A DNA stretch of 37,528 nucleotides, taken from Pseudomonas frederiksbergensis (GTDB taxonomy: Bacteria; Pseudomonadota; Gammaproteobacteria; Pseudomonadales; Pseudomonadaceae). Positions 7,932-16,381 of the stretch are shown here, piece after piece. The stretch covers positions 13,797 through 51,324 of the forward strand of contig NZ_JAAUOE010000007.1 of assembly GCF_017114915.1 (NCBI RefSeq), given 5' to 3'. Position numbers and translations under genes: made by a program. Position 1 is the stretch's first letter; every line of letters starts with the position of its first letter. The notes under the pieces are model-generated. The model did no database searches. It saw only the letters and a program-made list of their open reading frames with translations, and was not told the origin of the DNA.

Positions 7932-9412
7932 TGGCCCGCACCTATCCGACGCTGACCCGTAACGGATTCTTGCTGCCGTCGAACATCAAGGCCAGTTACG
8001 AAGGCGCCGGAGAGGGCCGCCGATCTACTGGCTGGGATGCTCCCGACAACGGGATCAACAGCATCAACACCCCGGCACTGCGTAACTTGCGGTCGCGTTC
8101 GCGGGCGGCGGTTCGCAACGACCCGTATGCCTACAACGTGATCGACAAGCGAGTCAGCAACCTGATCGGCACCGGTATCACGCCACGACCCAAGACCGAC
8201 GACGAAACCCTGCGCAAGCTGCTGCAGGAACTGTGGGAGGACTGGGTTGATGAGTCGGACGCGGATGAACGCACCGACTTCTACGGTCAGCAGGCACTGA
8301 TTGCTCGCACGGTCGAAACCTCCGGTGAGTGCTTTGTTCGCTTGCGGCCGCGCAGCCTGGATGAGGGGCTGGCGGTGCCGTTGCAGATTCAGGCGCTGGC
8401 GCCGGAGTTCGTCCCGCACGACAAGTACGAGATCACCAAGAGCGGCAACATCATCCGCGCCGGGATCGAGTTCACCCCCGGCGGAAAACGGGTGGCGTAC
8501 TGGATGTACTTGTCACACCCGCGTGATGCCTCGTCGCTGAACGCCGGCTACAACCAATTGGTGCGGGTCCCTGCTACCCAGGTGCTACATATCTTCGAGC
8601 CGGTCGAGCCGGGCCAGTTGCGCGGCGTGCCGCGATTGTCACCGGTGCTGAAACGCCTGCGCAGTCTCGACAACTACGACGATGCGGTGTTGTTCCGTCA
8701 GGAGGTGGCCAACCTGTTTGCCGGTTTCATCAGTCGGCCGGCGCCGGACTCCGGACCGGTGCCGAGAGACCCGGTCACCGGCCAACCATTGAGCCTGGAC
8801 CGTGACGGCTTCACGCCGATGGTGGCGCTGGAGCCCGGCACGATGCAGGAGCTGGGGCCGGGTGAAGAGGTCGAGTTCTCCAAGCCGCCGGATGCCGGCA
8901 ACAACTACCCGGACTTTATGCGGCAGCAGCTGATGGCTGCTGCAGCGGGCACGGGTACGCCTTACGAAATCCTCACGGGCGATATGCGCGAGGTCAACGA
9001 CCGGGCGCTGCGGGTGGTGCTCAACGAGTTTCGTCGTCGCCTGGAGCAGCTGCAATTCAGCGTCTATGTCCACCAGCTCTGCCGCCCGGTTCGGGCTGCC
9101 TGGATGGACATGGCCGTGTTGTCGGGTGCCCTGGTGCTGGACGATTACGCACAGCGTCGCCGCGAATACCTGCGCACGCGTTGGGTGCCGCAAGGCTGGG
9201 CTTACATCCAGCCGGTGCAGGACGTCCAGGCCCGGCGGATGGAAGTACAGGCGGGCTTTGCCTCGCGTAGCGAGATGGTCCTGCGCACCGGCTATGACGC
9301 GGAAACGGTCGACGCAGAAAACGCCGCCGACTTGGCCCGGGCCACGAAGCTCGGCCTCAACTACACAACCCTTGAAGCCGTCGAGCAGCTCGACGACAAG
9401 GAGCAACCATGA
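7931..9412 (+). CDS. portal protein, lambda gpB family
   Basis: The protein has 493 residues. It matches the lambda-type portal pattern. It has an early arginine-rich segment (LRNLRSRSRAAVRNDPYAYNVIDKRVSNLIGTG, residues about 53-85) and the YWMYLSHPRD core. A segment near residues 330-360 (PDFMRQQLMAAAAGTGTPYEILTGDM) is typical of the wing/stem region. The portal is the dodecameric ring at the capsid vertex through which DNA passes. The gene overlaps gpW at its start and the protease gene at its end (ATGA, 9409-9412), so the head genes are probably translated in a coupled way. Confidence 0.92.
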   Translation: MARTYPTLTRNGFLLPSNIKASYEGAGEGRRSTGWDAPDNGINSINTPALRNLRSRSRAAVRNDPYAYNVIDKRVSNLIGTGITPRPKTDDETLRKLLQELWEDWVDESDADERTDFYGQQALIARTVETSGECFVRLRPRSLDEGLAVPLQIQALAPEFVPHDKYEITKSGNIIRAGIEFTPGGKRVAYWMYLSHPRDASSLNAGYNQLVRVPATQVLHIFEPVEPGQLRGVPRLSPVLKRLRSLDNYDDAVLFRQEVANLFAGFISRPAPDSGPVPRDPVTGQPLSLDRDGFTPMVALEPGTMQELGPGEEVEFSKPPDAGNNYPDFMRQQLMAAAAGTGTPYEILTGDMREVNDRALRVVLNEFRRRLEQLQFSVYVHQLCRPVRAAWMDMAVLSGALVLDDYAQRRREYLRTRWVPQGWAYIQPVQDVQARRMEVQAGFASRSEMVLRTGYDAETVDAENAADLARATKLGLNYTTLEAVEQLDDKEQP

Positions 9413-10563
9413 GCAAGAAGGCGCGACCGCGCATTTACAACCGGGCGGGCCAGCAGGTCCAGGTCCAGGACAAAACCTGGTATGCCCTGCAAGCCAGCGG
9501 CGAGGCCGCCGAGCGAGTGATCGAGGTGTTCGTCTATGGCGAGATCGGTGCCTGGGGCATTACCGCCAATCAGTTCGTGCAGGATCTGCGCGCCATGGAC
9601 GATGGCGTCTCGGAGGTGATCGCGGCGTTCAACAGCGTCGGCGGCGACCTGTTTGACGGGTTGGCCATGCACAACGCCTTGAAGCGCTTGGGCGAGCGTT
9701 GCACCGGGCGGATTGATGCGTTGGCCGCCAGTGCGGCCAGCGTCGCGGTCTGCGGCGCGCACAAGGTCGTGATCGCCGCCAATGCCATGCTGATGATTCA
9801 CAACCCATGGACCTATGCGGCCGGGGATGCCGAAGACTTCCGCAAGGTGGCCGACGTACTGGACCAGACCATGGAAGCGATCATCGCGGCCTACAAGGCC
9901 AAGGCGCCGGACATCGATGAGGGCGAGTTGCGGCGGCTGGTCGCCGCTGAGACCTGGCTGACGGCCAACGAAGCCGTGGCCTTGGGGCTGGCCGATGAAG
10001 TCGGCGACGGGATCAAGGTCAAGGCGTGCCTCGGCCAGGGTGGCGTGCTGCAGCGTTACCAGCATGCACCGGCCGAGTTGCTGGCCCAGCTCGATGAGCT
10101 ACCCGAGCCGGACTCGGAACTAGAACCAGACGATCCGCCTCCGACGCCGCCGGTGATCGATGCGGCGAAATTGGCGCTGATGATTACCCAGAGTTGCGCC
10201 GAGGCGGGGATCAGCAACCTGGTGGCGCCGTTGCTCAGTTCGACCAAGCTCGAAAGCGAAGACATCGTCCAGGCGGGGCTGATACGCGCCAAGGCCGTGA
10301 ATGACCTGTGTGTGGCCGCACGGTTGCCAGAGTTCAGTGTCGAGTTCGTCGCGGCCGGCCTGGATGCGGCGGCGGTTCGGGCGCGGTTGTTCGACAAGAT
10401 TGTCGGCAGTGGTAAGGGCTTTGAAATCGACAACAGCCTGCCGCTGGACGAAGACCCACCGCCAAAGGTGCAGGCTAAGCAAATCGATCAACCCTCTATC
10501 TGGTCGGCACGCCAAGCCGCGCACGCCGCTAAACCCCAATCTGCTACAGGAGCAAGACGATGA
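9409..10563 (+). CDS. ClpP-like head maturation protease with scaffold-like tail
   Basis: The protein has 384 residues. Residues about 40-200 are ClpP/S14-like. The nucleophile is S111 in the motif AASVA, the base is H131 in MIHNP, and the family segment ETWLTANEAVALGLADEVGDG ends the fold. The C-terminal 180 residues are acidic and proline-rich (PEPDSELEPDDPPPTPP), then helical. In lambda-type phages such an extension, or an internal start within it, supplies the capsid scaffold. I see no decisive internal start. It processes the prohead during assembly. It overlaps the portal gene upstream and the gpD gene downstream by ATGA. Confidence 0.88.
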   Translation: MSKKARPRIYNRAGQQVQVQDKTWYALQASGEAAERVIEVFVYGEIGAWGITANQFVQDLRAMDDGVSEVIAAFNSVGGDLFDGLAMHNALKRLGERCTGRIDALAASAASVAVCGAHKVVIAANAMLMIHNPWTYAAGDAEDFRKVADVLDQTMEAIIAAYKAKAPDIDEGELRRLVAAETWLTANEAVALGLADEVGDGIKVKACLGQGGVLQRYQHAPAELLAQLDELPEPDSELEPDDPPPTPPVIDAAKLALMITQSCAEAGISNLVAPLLSSTKLESEDIVQAGLIRAKAVNDLCVAARLPEFSVEFVAAGLDAAAVRARLFDKIVGSGKGFEIDNSLPLDEDPPPKVQAKQIDQPSIWSARQAAHAAKPQSATGARR

Positions 10564-10904
10564 CGATTCAACGAGAGCCGATGCACGCAGGCGAGTTCCT
10601 CCTGTCCGAGGCCGCCGGCACCATTTCCCGCGAAGCCATCAACGTCGCGGCAGGGCCTGCGCTGGAACCGGGGCAGATCCTCGGCCTGGTGAGTGCGACC
10701 GGTGAATTCGCCCCGTACAACCCGACCGCCGAAGACGGCAGCGAAAACCCTATCGCCATTCTCTACGGCCCACTGGGCGAATCCGATGTGGTCCGTCGCG
10801 GCCGTGCCGTGGTGCGTTTGGCCGAGGTCAGCGAAGTCCATCTCACCGGTCTGGATCCGGCCGCTGAAAAGGCGCTGGCCACCCATTTTCTGATCGTCCG
10901 CTAA
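10560..10904 (+). CDS. head decoration protein, lambda gpD-like
   Basis: The protein has 114 residues, the length of lambda gpD, and the gene lies between the protease and major capsid genes as in lambda. Its beta-rich sequence includes AAGPALEPGQILGLVSATGEFAPYN and ENPIAILYGPL, the characteristic order in this family. Trimers would cap the expanded capsid. A strong terminator hairpin lies 20 bases after the stop. Transcripts could therefore end after this gene unless polymerase is antiterminated. Confidence 0.88.
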   Translation: MTIQREPMHAGEFLLSEAAGTISREAINVAAGPALEPGQILGLVSATGEFAPYNPTAEDGSENPIAILYGPLGESDVVRRGRAVVRLAEVSEVHLTGLDPAAEKALATHFLIVR

Positions 10905-10924
10905 GACGATCACCCTGATTACCG

Positions 10925-10948
10925 AACCCGCCGAGTGCGGGTTTTTTG
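10925..10948 (+). terminator. terminator-like hairpin between gpD and the capsid gene
   Basis: AACCCGC and GCGGGTT form a 7-bp stem with the loop CGAGT, followed by TTTT. It is inside the late unit, 18 bases before the capsid gene's ATG at 10967. Confidence 0.7.
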
Positions 10949-10966
10949 CTTTCTGGAGATAGCTTC

Positions 10967-11962
10967 ATGGCTGACATTGAAATCTTTAACGATGACGCGT
11001 TTTCGGTCTCTTCACTGACCGCCGCCATCAATGACCAGGAATACCTGCCGGGCCGCATCAGCAGCCTCGGTTTGTTCCAGGAAGAGGGCATCACCACCCT
11101 AACGGTGCAGATTGAAAAGGACGGCGATACCCTGGCGCTGGTGCCGGCCGGTGAGCGTGGAACCTCCGGTTTGGTGGTCGCTGGCACCAAGCGCAACCTG
11201 ATTCCGTTCAATACCGTGCACCTGCCTCAGCGCTTTGCGATCAAGGCTGATGAGATTCAAGGCATCCGCGCTTTTGGTACCCGTTCCGAGTTGCAGGCGG
11301 TGCAGGATGTCGTCAACAAACGCCTGGCCAAAGCGCGTCGACAGCTCGATGCGACGCACGAGTTTCAACGCATGGGCGCGCTGAATGGGCAGATCCTTGA
11401 TGCAGACGGTTCGACAGTGCTGTTGGATATCTACAAAACCTTCGGCGTGACGCGCAAGAAAATGTCCATGGGGCTCAACAGTCCCGATACCGAGCTACGG
11501 GTAAAGTGCGGTGACGCGTTGGACCTGCAGGAGGATGCACTGGGCAGCATCACCAGCAGCGGCTCCCGGGCACTCTGTGGCAAGAACTTCTGGAACAAGT
11601 TGATCGTCCACAAGTCGGTCAAGGAGACGTTCCTCAACAGCCAGCAGGCGGCAGCGTTGCGCGGTGATGCCCGCGAAAGCTTTGAGTTCGGCGGCATCGT
11701 CTGGGAGCGCTATCGCGGCAAGATCGCGGGCGTGACCTTCATCCATGACGACAAGGCGCTGCTGATTCCCGAGGGCGTTCCAGACCTGTACATCTCGGTA
11801 TTTGCCCCGGCGGATTACATGGAGACGGTCAACACCGAGGGCGTGCCGTACTACAGCAAGATCGAGCCGATGCCGTTCAACAAAGGCATGGCCGGCGAGG
11901 CTCAATCCAACCCGTTGCACCTCTGCACTCGGCCGCTCGCGCAGATCCTGCTGGAGCTCTGA
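10967..11962 (+). CDS. major capsid protein, lambda gpE family
   Basis: The protein has 331 residues, close to lambda gpE (about 340). ATG 10967 follows TGGAGAT at about 8 bases. An in-frame upstream start at 10946 falls within the terminator stem and lacks a ribosome-binding site. The segments ITTLTVQIEKDGDTLALVP, DVVNKRLAKARRQLDATHEFQ (the spine-helix region) and LYISVFAPADYMETVNTEGVPYYSKIEPMP match the family. It forms the HK97-fold icosahedral shell. No pro-domain is evident, consistent with use of a separate scaffold. Confidence 0.92.
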   Translation: MADIEIFNDDAFSVSSLTAAINDQEYLPGRISSLGLFQEEGITTLTVQIEKDGDTLALVPAGERGTSGLVVAGTKRNLIPFNTVHLPQRFAIKADEIQGIRAFGTRSELQAVQDVVNKRLAKARRQLDATHEFQRMGALNGQILDADGSTVLLDIYKTFGVTRKKMSMGLNSPDTELRVKCGDALDLQEDALGSITSSGSRALCGKNFWNKLIVHKSVKETFLNSQQAAALRGDARESFEFGGIVWERYRGKIAGVTFIHDDKALLIPEGVPDLYISVFAPADYMETVNTEGVPYYSKIEPMPFNKGMAGEAQSNPLHLCTRPLAQILLEL

Positions 11963-11964
11963 CC

Positions 11965-12285
11965 GTGGGCTTTCGCGATTTGATCGCCGAGGTCGACGCG
12001 GTGGTGTTCGAAACCTTGGGCGACACCGCCCGGATCGAGGGTTTCGACGAACCGGTACTGGGCATGTTCTCGGCGCCCTGGTTGCAGCCGAAGATCGGCA
12101 AGCTCAACACGGGGCTGCGAGAGCCCCGGTTTGAGATACGGGTCAGTGATTCGCACGATCTGAAGAAAGGTCTGCTGGTCAGCGTTGAGCTGCCGGAACT
12201 GGACGGTGGTGGTGATTACGATCTGCTGCAGCTGGAGCCGAGCGGTGACGGTCTGGTCGCCCTAATTCTGAGGTTGCATGTATGA
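11965..12285 (+). CDS. head-tail joining protein (FII-like)
   Basis: The protein has 106 residues and starts at GTG 11965, two bases after the capsid stop. The size, the position after the capsid gene and the beta-rich sequence (GMFSAPWLQ, FEIRVSD, GLLVSVELPE) fit the lambda FII-type attachment protein that closes the filled head. Its stop overlaps the next start as ATGA. Sequence similarity is not strong to the eye, so the assignment relies largely on gene order. Confidence 0.65.
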   Translation: MGFRDLIAEVDAVVFETLGDTARIEGFDEPVLGMFSAPWLQPKIGKLNTGLREPRFEIRVSDSHDLKKGLLVSVELPELDGGGDYDLLQLEPSGDGLVALILRLHV

Positions 12286-12938
12286 GTGTCGGCAGCCACT
12301 TCAAACCCTCGGCCGGCGGCGGGATGATCTCGCTGCAGACTTCGACAGCGGATCTGCAAGCGTTCCAGGACTTCGCCAAACTGGTACCAAAAGCGGCCGC
12401 TGCTGCCCAGCGACGGGCGATCAACAAAACCCTGGGCTGGCTGCGCACGCACATTGCTCGTGCGGTCGGTCGGCAGGAGCGCATTGCGGTGGCGGCGGTG
12501 CGTCAGCGTCTGCGCAGTTACCCGGTCAGCGGCGGTGCCAACAGCGGCAAGTTGTGGTTCGGTCTTAATGCCATCGAGGCGAGCCGGATCGGTCGCGCCC
12601 GACAGAGCAATTCCGGCGTGTCGGTGGCCGGGCGCCGTTACCAGGGGGCCTTTTACAAGAAGGTCTACGGTAACAGCGCGGACATCTGGATCCGCACGGC
12701 CAGCAAGCATTTCAATGCCGACGACTACCCCGACAGCACCGTCAGTGCGCGAGGCGGGGCGAGTTCGGGCTGGATTGCCGAACACGACAGTCGCTTTCCG
12801 CTGGCCAAGGCCAAGGTTTCCCTGGAACAGGCCCGGCCGCATTTCGAAAGCTGGGTGCGCAAGGCCGATGAGCGCCTGCTGCAGATCCTGCAGCAGGAAT
12901 TCAATTTTGAACTGCAGAAGTACCTGAAGGGGAAATAG
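12282..12938 (+). CDS. minor tail protein Z-like (tail completion)
   Basis: The protein has 218 residues. Basic helical segments (AAAAQRRAINKTLGWLRTHIARAVG) and the VRQRLRSYPV stretch resemble lambda gpZ-type tail-completion proteins, which prepare tails for joining to heads. It overlaps the FII-like gene by 4 bases and is followed within 2 bases by the next gene. It marks the switch point from lambda-type head genes to P2-type tail genes. Confidence 0.65.
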   Translation: MSVGSHFKPSAGGGMISLQTSTADLQAFQDFAKLVPKAAAAAQRRAINKTLGWLRTHIARAVGRQERIAVAAVRQRLRSYPVSGGANSGKLWFGLNAIEASRIGRARQSNSGVSVAGRRYQGAFYKKVYGNSADIWIRTASKHFNADDYPDSTVSARGGASSGWIAEHDSRFPLAKAKVSLEQARPHFESWVRKADERLLQILQQEFNFELQKYLKGK

Positions 12939-12939
12939 C

Positions 12940-13470
12940 GTGGCAGATGAACCGTTCAGCCTTGAGCAGTTTTACCAGGTTATCGAGCAGTACATTCAGG
13001 CGCATTTGCCGGGTGTGCAGACGGTGGCCGTATGGCCGAACATCGAAGATCGCATCCGTCTGCCGGCGGTGTTCGTCGAGCTGGCGGAGATGGAGCCGGG
13101 GCAAGACCCGGGTACCGGTGAAATGGGGCTGGCCTGCAAGTTCGAAGCGAGGGTAATCACCGATCCGATTCAGCCGGATCACCATCAACAGGCGGTGTTT
13201 CTGGCGGGGCAGCTAGCGGTGTTGCTACGCATGCAAAGCTGGGGCGTGGCGGTCGAGCCAGCCGAGTTTGTTCAGGCCATGCAGGACTGGACCAAACCCG
13301 AACTGGATGGCTACACCGTCTGGGTGGTGGAGTGGACGCAGCAGATCTACCTCGGCGAAGTACAGTGGCCGTGGCCGGATCAACCACCGGGCACGTTGTT
13401 GTTTGGGATCGATCCGGAGACGGGCCTGGCCCACAAGGACAAGTACTTCTCACCGGAGTCGCTGGCATGA
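12940..13470 (+). CDS. tail terminator / tail completion-like protein (position-based)
   Basis: The protein has 176 residues and starts at GTG 12940 after GGGGAAA. It begins with a helix (LEQFYQVIEQYIQAHLPGVQTVAVWP) followed by beta strands (AVFVELAEMEPG, FEARVITDPI) and ends with an acidic tail. A helix-plus-sheet protein of about 170 residues between Z-like and V genes occupies the slot of the tail terminator, which caps the tube and sheath. I do not recognise the family by sequence. Confidence 0.45.
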   Translation: MADEPFSLEQFYQVIEQYIQAHLPGVQTVAVWPNIEDRIRLPAVFVELAEMEPGQDPGTGEMGLACKFEARVITDPIQPDHHQQAVFLAGQLAVLLRMQSWGVAVEPAEFVQAMQDWTKPELDGYTVWVVEWTQQIYLGEVQWPWPDQPPGTLLFGIDPETGLAHKDKYFSPESLA

Positions 13471-14048
13471 GCTATGCCAGCGCACAGCATGACCGCATGC
13501 TCGCCGGCCTGGTGAAGGGCTGTTATGTGGTGGCGGTGGACCTGGCCGCTTCACCGCCGGTGTGCCGCGTTTCGGATGGCGAGTGGGTGAGCAGTTGGGT
13601 CCGCTGGCACAGCATCGCGGCTGGCAAGGCGCGGCACTGGCGAGCGCCCAGTCTGGGCGAGCAGGGAACGCTGATCAGCACCAGTGGCGACGTGTCTCAG
13701 GGCACGTTTGTGCCAGGCCTTTACGGCAACGGCGGTCCGCCGCCTGACAACCGTGATCACGTCGAAGTCTGGCGCTTCGATGACGGTGGTTCGCTGGTCT
13801 ACGACTGGCAGGCCAAGAGCTACTGCATCAGCCTGCCGACCGGGACCGTGACCATCAAAGTCGGTGCAACCACAGCGGAGGTCACGGACGACGCGGTCAG
13901 GGTGACCAGCACCACGATCAACCTGAAAGCGGCTGTGAACATTAAAGGGCCGGTGAAGATCGACGGAGCGTTGCACGTCACGCAGAACATCACCAGTGAT
14001 GGGTCGATTATCGACACATCCGGCAACAGTAACCATCACTCGCATTAG
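13467..14048 (+). CDS. baseplate spike protein gpV-like
   Basis: The protein has 193 residues from ATG 13467, which overlaps the previous stop by 4 bases. The N-terminal OB-like region (CRVSDGEWVSSWVRWHS) precedes the glycine-rich HWRAPSLGEQG segment. The C-terminal half is a repetitive beta-strand needle (TVTIKVGATTAEVTDDAVRV, then TTINLKAAVNIKGPVKIDG). It ends in a histidine-rich NHHSH tail like the iron-binding tip of the P2 gpV / PhiCTX spike. It would form the membrane-piercing trimer at the baseplate centre. Confidence 0.9.
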   Translation: MSYASAQHDRMLAGLVKGCYVVAVDLAASPPVCRVSDGEWVSSWVRWHSIAAGKARHWRAPSLGEQGTLISTSGDVSQGTFVPGLYGNGGPPPDNRDHVEVWRFDDGGSLVYDWQAKSYCISLPTGTVTIKVGATTAEVTDDAVRVTSTTINLKAAVNIKGPVKIDGALHVTQNITSDGSIIDTSGNSNHHSH

Positions 14049-14065
14049 CAATAACCCTCTACCCC

Positions 14066-14088
14066 AGCCCGCCTTGAGCGGGCTTTTT
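14066..14088 (+). terminator. terminator-like hairpin after gpV
   Basis: AGCCCGC (14066-14072) and GCGGGCT (14078-14084) form a 7-bp stem with the loop CTTGA, followed by TTTT. It is intergenic in the late unit, 17 bases before the ATG at 14105. Confidence 0.65.
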
Positions 14089-14104
14089 AATACCTGGAGA
14101 AAGC

Positions 14105-14344
14105 ATGGCCAAGTCTCAAGAAGAACCGGTGGTATTGGATCAATCCACCGCTACCCGTATCACCTCGGCATCGACCACCGCCGAGGTCACCTACCGCGAC
14201 AAGGTTTACACGTCACGCACCCTGATCATGCCCGAGGGACGCACCCTGGCCGTCGCACGCGGCCGCGTTACCGTAACGAAGGCCGACACCCACGCGGTGG
14301 CGTTCCTCGATCAGCAGGCCGACTTCGAACTGATCGCGGAGTGA
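14105..14344 (+). CDS. small phage structural protein, unknown
   Basis: The protein has 79 residues from ATG 14105 after TGGAGAAA. It has a polar N-terminus and beta-type sequence (AEVTYRDKVYTSRTLIMPEG, GRVTVTKADTHAVAFLD). I recognise no domain. It lies between the spike (V) and gp25-like (W) genes, so a baseplate or tail-tip role is plausible, though position is the only evidence. It begins a coupled cluster with W, J and I. Confidence 0.6.
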   Translation: MAKSQEEPVVLDQSTATRITSASTTAEVTYRDKVYTSRTLIMPEGRTLAVARGRVTVTKADTHAVAFLDQQADFELIAE

Positions 14345-14349
14345 TGTAG

Positions 14350-14676
14350 ATGATCGGCATGGACCGCGAAACAGGCCTGCCTATCTCGGGCCTCGATCAC
14401 CTTCGCCAATCCATGGCGGACATCCTGACTACCCCCGAGGGCAGCCGGCGCATGCGCCCCGAGTACGGCAGCCGGCTACGGCGCTTTGTCGACCTGCCTG
14501 TGACCGAAGGCTGGAAAAGCGCGGTACAGGCCGAGGTTGCCCGGGCGATCGGTCGCTGGGAGCCGCGTATCAAGCTGGAGCGGGTCCAGGTGGTGGCCAT
14601 GGTAGGGGGCAGGATTGATTACCTGATCCGTGGCCAGTACCTGGGCGACTCCGTCACCCTGGAAATTAGCGCATGA
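14350..14676 (+). CDS. baseplate assembly protein gpW (gp25-like)
   Basis: The protein has 108 residues. The sequence GLDHLRQSMADILTTPEGSRRMRPEYGSRL is the signature of the gp25/P2 gpW lysozyme-like baseplate wedge family, including the conserved E-Y-G-S-x-L motif. The start at 14350 has a weak ribosome-binding site, and an ATG at 14359 is an alternative. It overlaps gpJ by ATGA at its end. It connects the wedge to the sheath, and homologues are shared by myophages, pyocins and type VI secretion. Confidence 0.92.
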   Translation: MIGMDRETGLPISGLDHLRQSMADILTTPEGSRRMRPEYGSRLRRFVDLPVTEGWKSAVQAEVARAIGRWEPRIKLERVQVVAMVGGRIDYLIRGQYLGDSVTLEISA

Positions 14677-15656
14677 CTATCAATCTTTCGTTACTGCCGG
14701 CGCCGGAGGTGCTGGAGCCGCTGGACTTCGAGGATATCTATCAGGAAGTGCTGACTGACTTTCGTCGCGATATGGGCGACAACTGGACGGCCAGTCTGGA
14801 GTCGGATCCGGTGGTCAAGCTGCTGGAGCTGTCGGCCTATCAGAAGTTACTGGGCCGGGCTCGGGTCAACGATGCGGCCAAGGCCAGCTTGCTGGCCTAT
14901 GCCCGGGGCACCGATCTGGAAAACCGCGCCGCCGATTACGGTGTTGAGCGGCTAACGATCACCGAGGCCGATCCTGACGCCATTCCGCCGATTGCGGCGG
15001 TGATGGAAGAGGACGACGCGCTGTTGTACCGCACGCAACTGTCGCTGGAGGGCCTGTCAGTGGCGGGCAGCAGTGGCGCGTATGAGTTCCACGCGCTGAC
15101 TGCCTCGGGCAACGTGGCAAGCGTGTCGGTCGACTCGCCGACCTTCAAGGCGGTGGCGGTCAGTGAGGCCGTCAAGGCGCAGATGCCGGCCGGGGCCATC
15201 GTGCTGGTGTGCGACTACGCAGCCGGTCTGAGCGATCCGTTGCCGGGTGACGTGTCGCTGGCGGTGCTGCCAATTCCTGACAGCACTGTCGCGCCGGCGG
15301 AGCTGGTGGCCACGGTGCAGGCGGCGCTGTCGGCCGAGGATGTCCGGCCGATCACGGATCGGCCCCGGAGTCAGTTGGGCCAGCCGAGCGACTTCAGCGT
15401 GGTCGCCCAGTTGGAAATCCAGGACGGCCCCTCGCGGGAGGTGGTGCTGGCGACAGCCAGGGCCGCTTTGGTGGCGGCCGTGGCGCAAGCCAGGGCGCTG
15501 AAAGGGGAAATGTCGCTATCGGCTATCTACGCCGCGCTGCACGTCACCGGCGTGCGGCGGGTGGTGCTGACCCAGCCCACGGCCGACGTGATCTGTGACA
15601 AGCGGCATTACCCGAACTGCACCGCGATGACCGTTACCGGAGTGGCCGCGCCATGA
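14673..15656 (+). CDS. baseplate wedge protein gpJ
   Basis: The protein has 327 residues, near the P2 gpJ length of about 300. The N-terminal EPLDFEDIYQEVLTDFRRDM, the AYQKLLGRARVNDAAKASLLAYARGTDLENRAADYGVERL region and the later VAVSEAV/PADSTVAP strands follow the baseplate J order. The protein is part of the wedge next to gpI. Start and stop both overlap neighbouring genes by 4 bases. Confidence 0.92.
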   Translation: MTINLSLLPAPEVLEPLDFEDIYQEVLTDFRRDMGDNWTASLESDPVVKLLELSAYQKLLGRARVNDAAKASLLAYARGTDLENRAADYGVERLTITEADPDAIPPIAAVMEEDDALLYRTQLSLEGLSVAGSSGAYEFHALTASGNVASVSVDSPTFKAVAVSEAVKAQMPAGAIVLVCDYAAGLSDPLPGDVSLAVLPIPDSTVAPAELVATVQAALSAEDVRPITDRPRSQLGQPSDFSVVAQLEIQDGPSREVVLATARAALVAAVAQARALKGEMSLSAIYAALHVTGVRRVVLTQPTADVICDKRHYPNCTAMTVTGVAAP

Positions 15657-16381
15657 GCCAGTTATTGCCGCATAACAGCACGCCGCTGGAGCGGGCACTG
15701 GCGACCGCCTGCGACCTGGGTATTGACCCGGAAATTATCCGGGGCGTGGCCGACTCGGCGCGCTGTCCGGTCGACTTCCTGCCCTGGCTCGCCTGGGCCA
15801 TGTCGGTCGAGGGCTGGGAGGTCGCCGATACCGAGGAACAGCAGCGCGCCCTGATTCGGGAGTCGATCCCGGTTCACAAGCGCAAGGGCACGGTGGGCGC
15901 GGTGCGCCGGGTGCTGAAGGCGGTCGGTGTGAATGCCGACTTCAAGGAATGGACGCAGATCCCCGGTGCCGTTCCCTACACCTTCGAGCTGATCGCCTGG
16001 GCCAACGACAACCGGGGCGGCGAAGGGTCGATTCTGTCGGCGCAGTTGTTTCAGCGGCTCAAGGCCCTGGTCGACGCGACCAAAAACGAACGTAGCCATT
16101 ACGCGCTCAAGGTCGGCGCACGGTTTGACGGTGGCTTGCGGTTGGCCAATGCCAGCCAGGCGCGGCAGCTGGAGCGCCGGACGCTGGAGGCACAAGGCGT
16201 GCCGATGGACACCGCCGAGCAAGTCCTGGGGCTGGCCAATGCGTCCAGCGTTCGTTGTGTCATTCACCAATGCGCCGAGCTGCTGGGCGTTCCCATTCAA
16301 GCAGAACAGGGCTTTGCGGTCGCTAACGCGTACCGCACCCGTATCGTCGTTCGCGCCACTATGGAGGCCGTCCTCGTATGA
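15653..16381 (+). CDS. tail protein gpI with repeated C-terminus
   Basis: The protein has 242 residues. The first 140 residues are the gpI core: LLPHNSTPLERALATACDL, then PVDFLPWLAWAMSVEGWE and SIPVHKRKGTVGAVRRVLKA. The remainder is an extension with three related segments at about residues 160, 192 and 220 (GLRLANASQAR, LGLANASSVR and FAVANAYRTR), roughly 30 residues apart. P2 gpI is about 176 residues, so this extension is an addition. It probably shapes the fibre-attachment face. The gene overlaps J and the fibre gene by ATGA. Confidence 0.88.
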   Translation: MSQLLPHNSTPLERALATACDLGIDPEIIRGVADSARCPVDFLPWLAWAMSVEGWEVADTEEQQRALIRESIPVHKRKGTVGAVRRVLKAVGVNADFKEWTQIPGAVPYTFELIAWANDNRGGEGSILSAQLFQRLKALVDATKNERSHYALKVGARFDGGLRLANASQARQLERRTLEAQGVPMDTAEQVLGLANASSVRCVIHQCAELLGVPIQAEQGFAVANAYRTRIVVRATMEAVLV

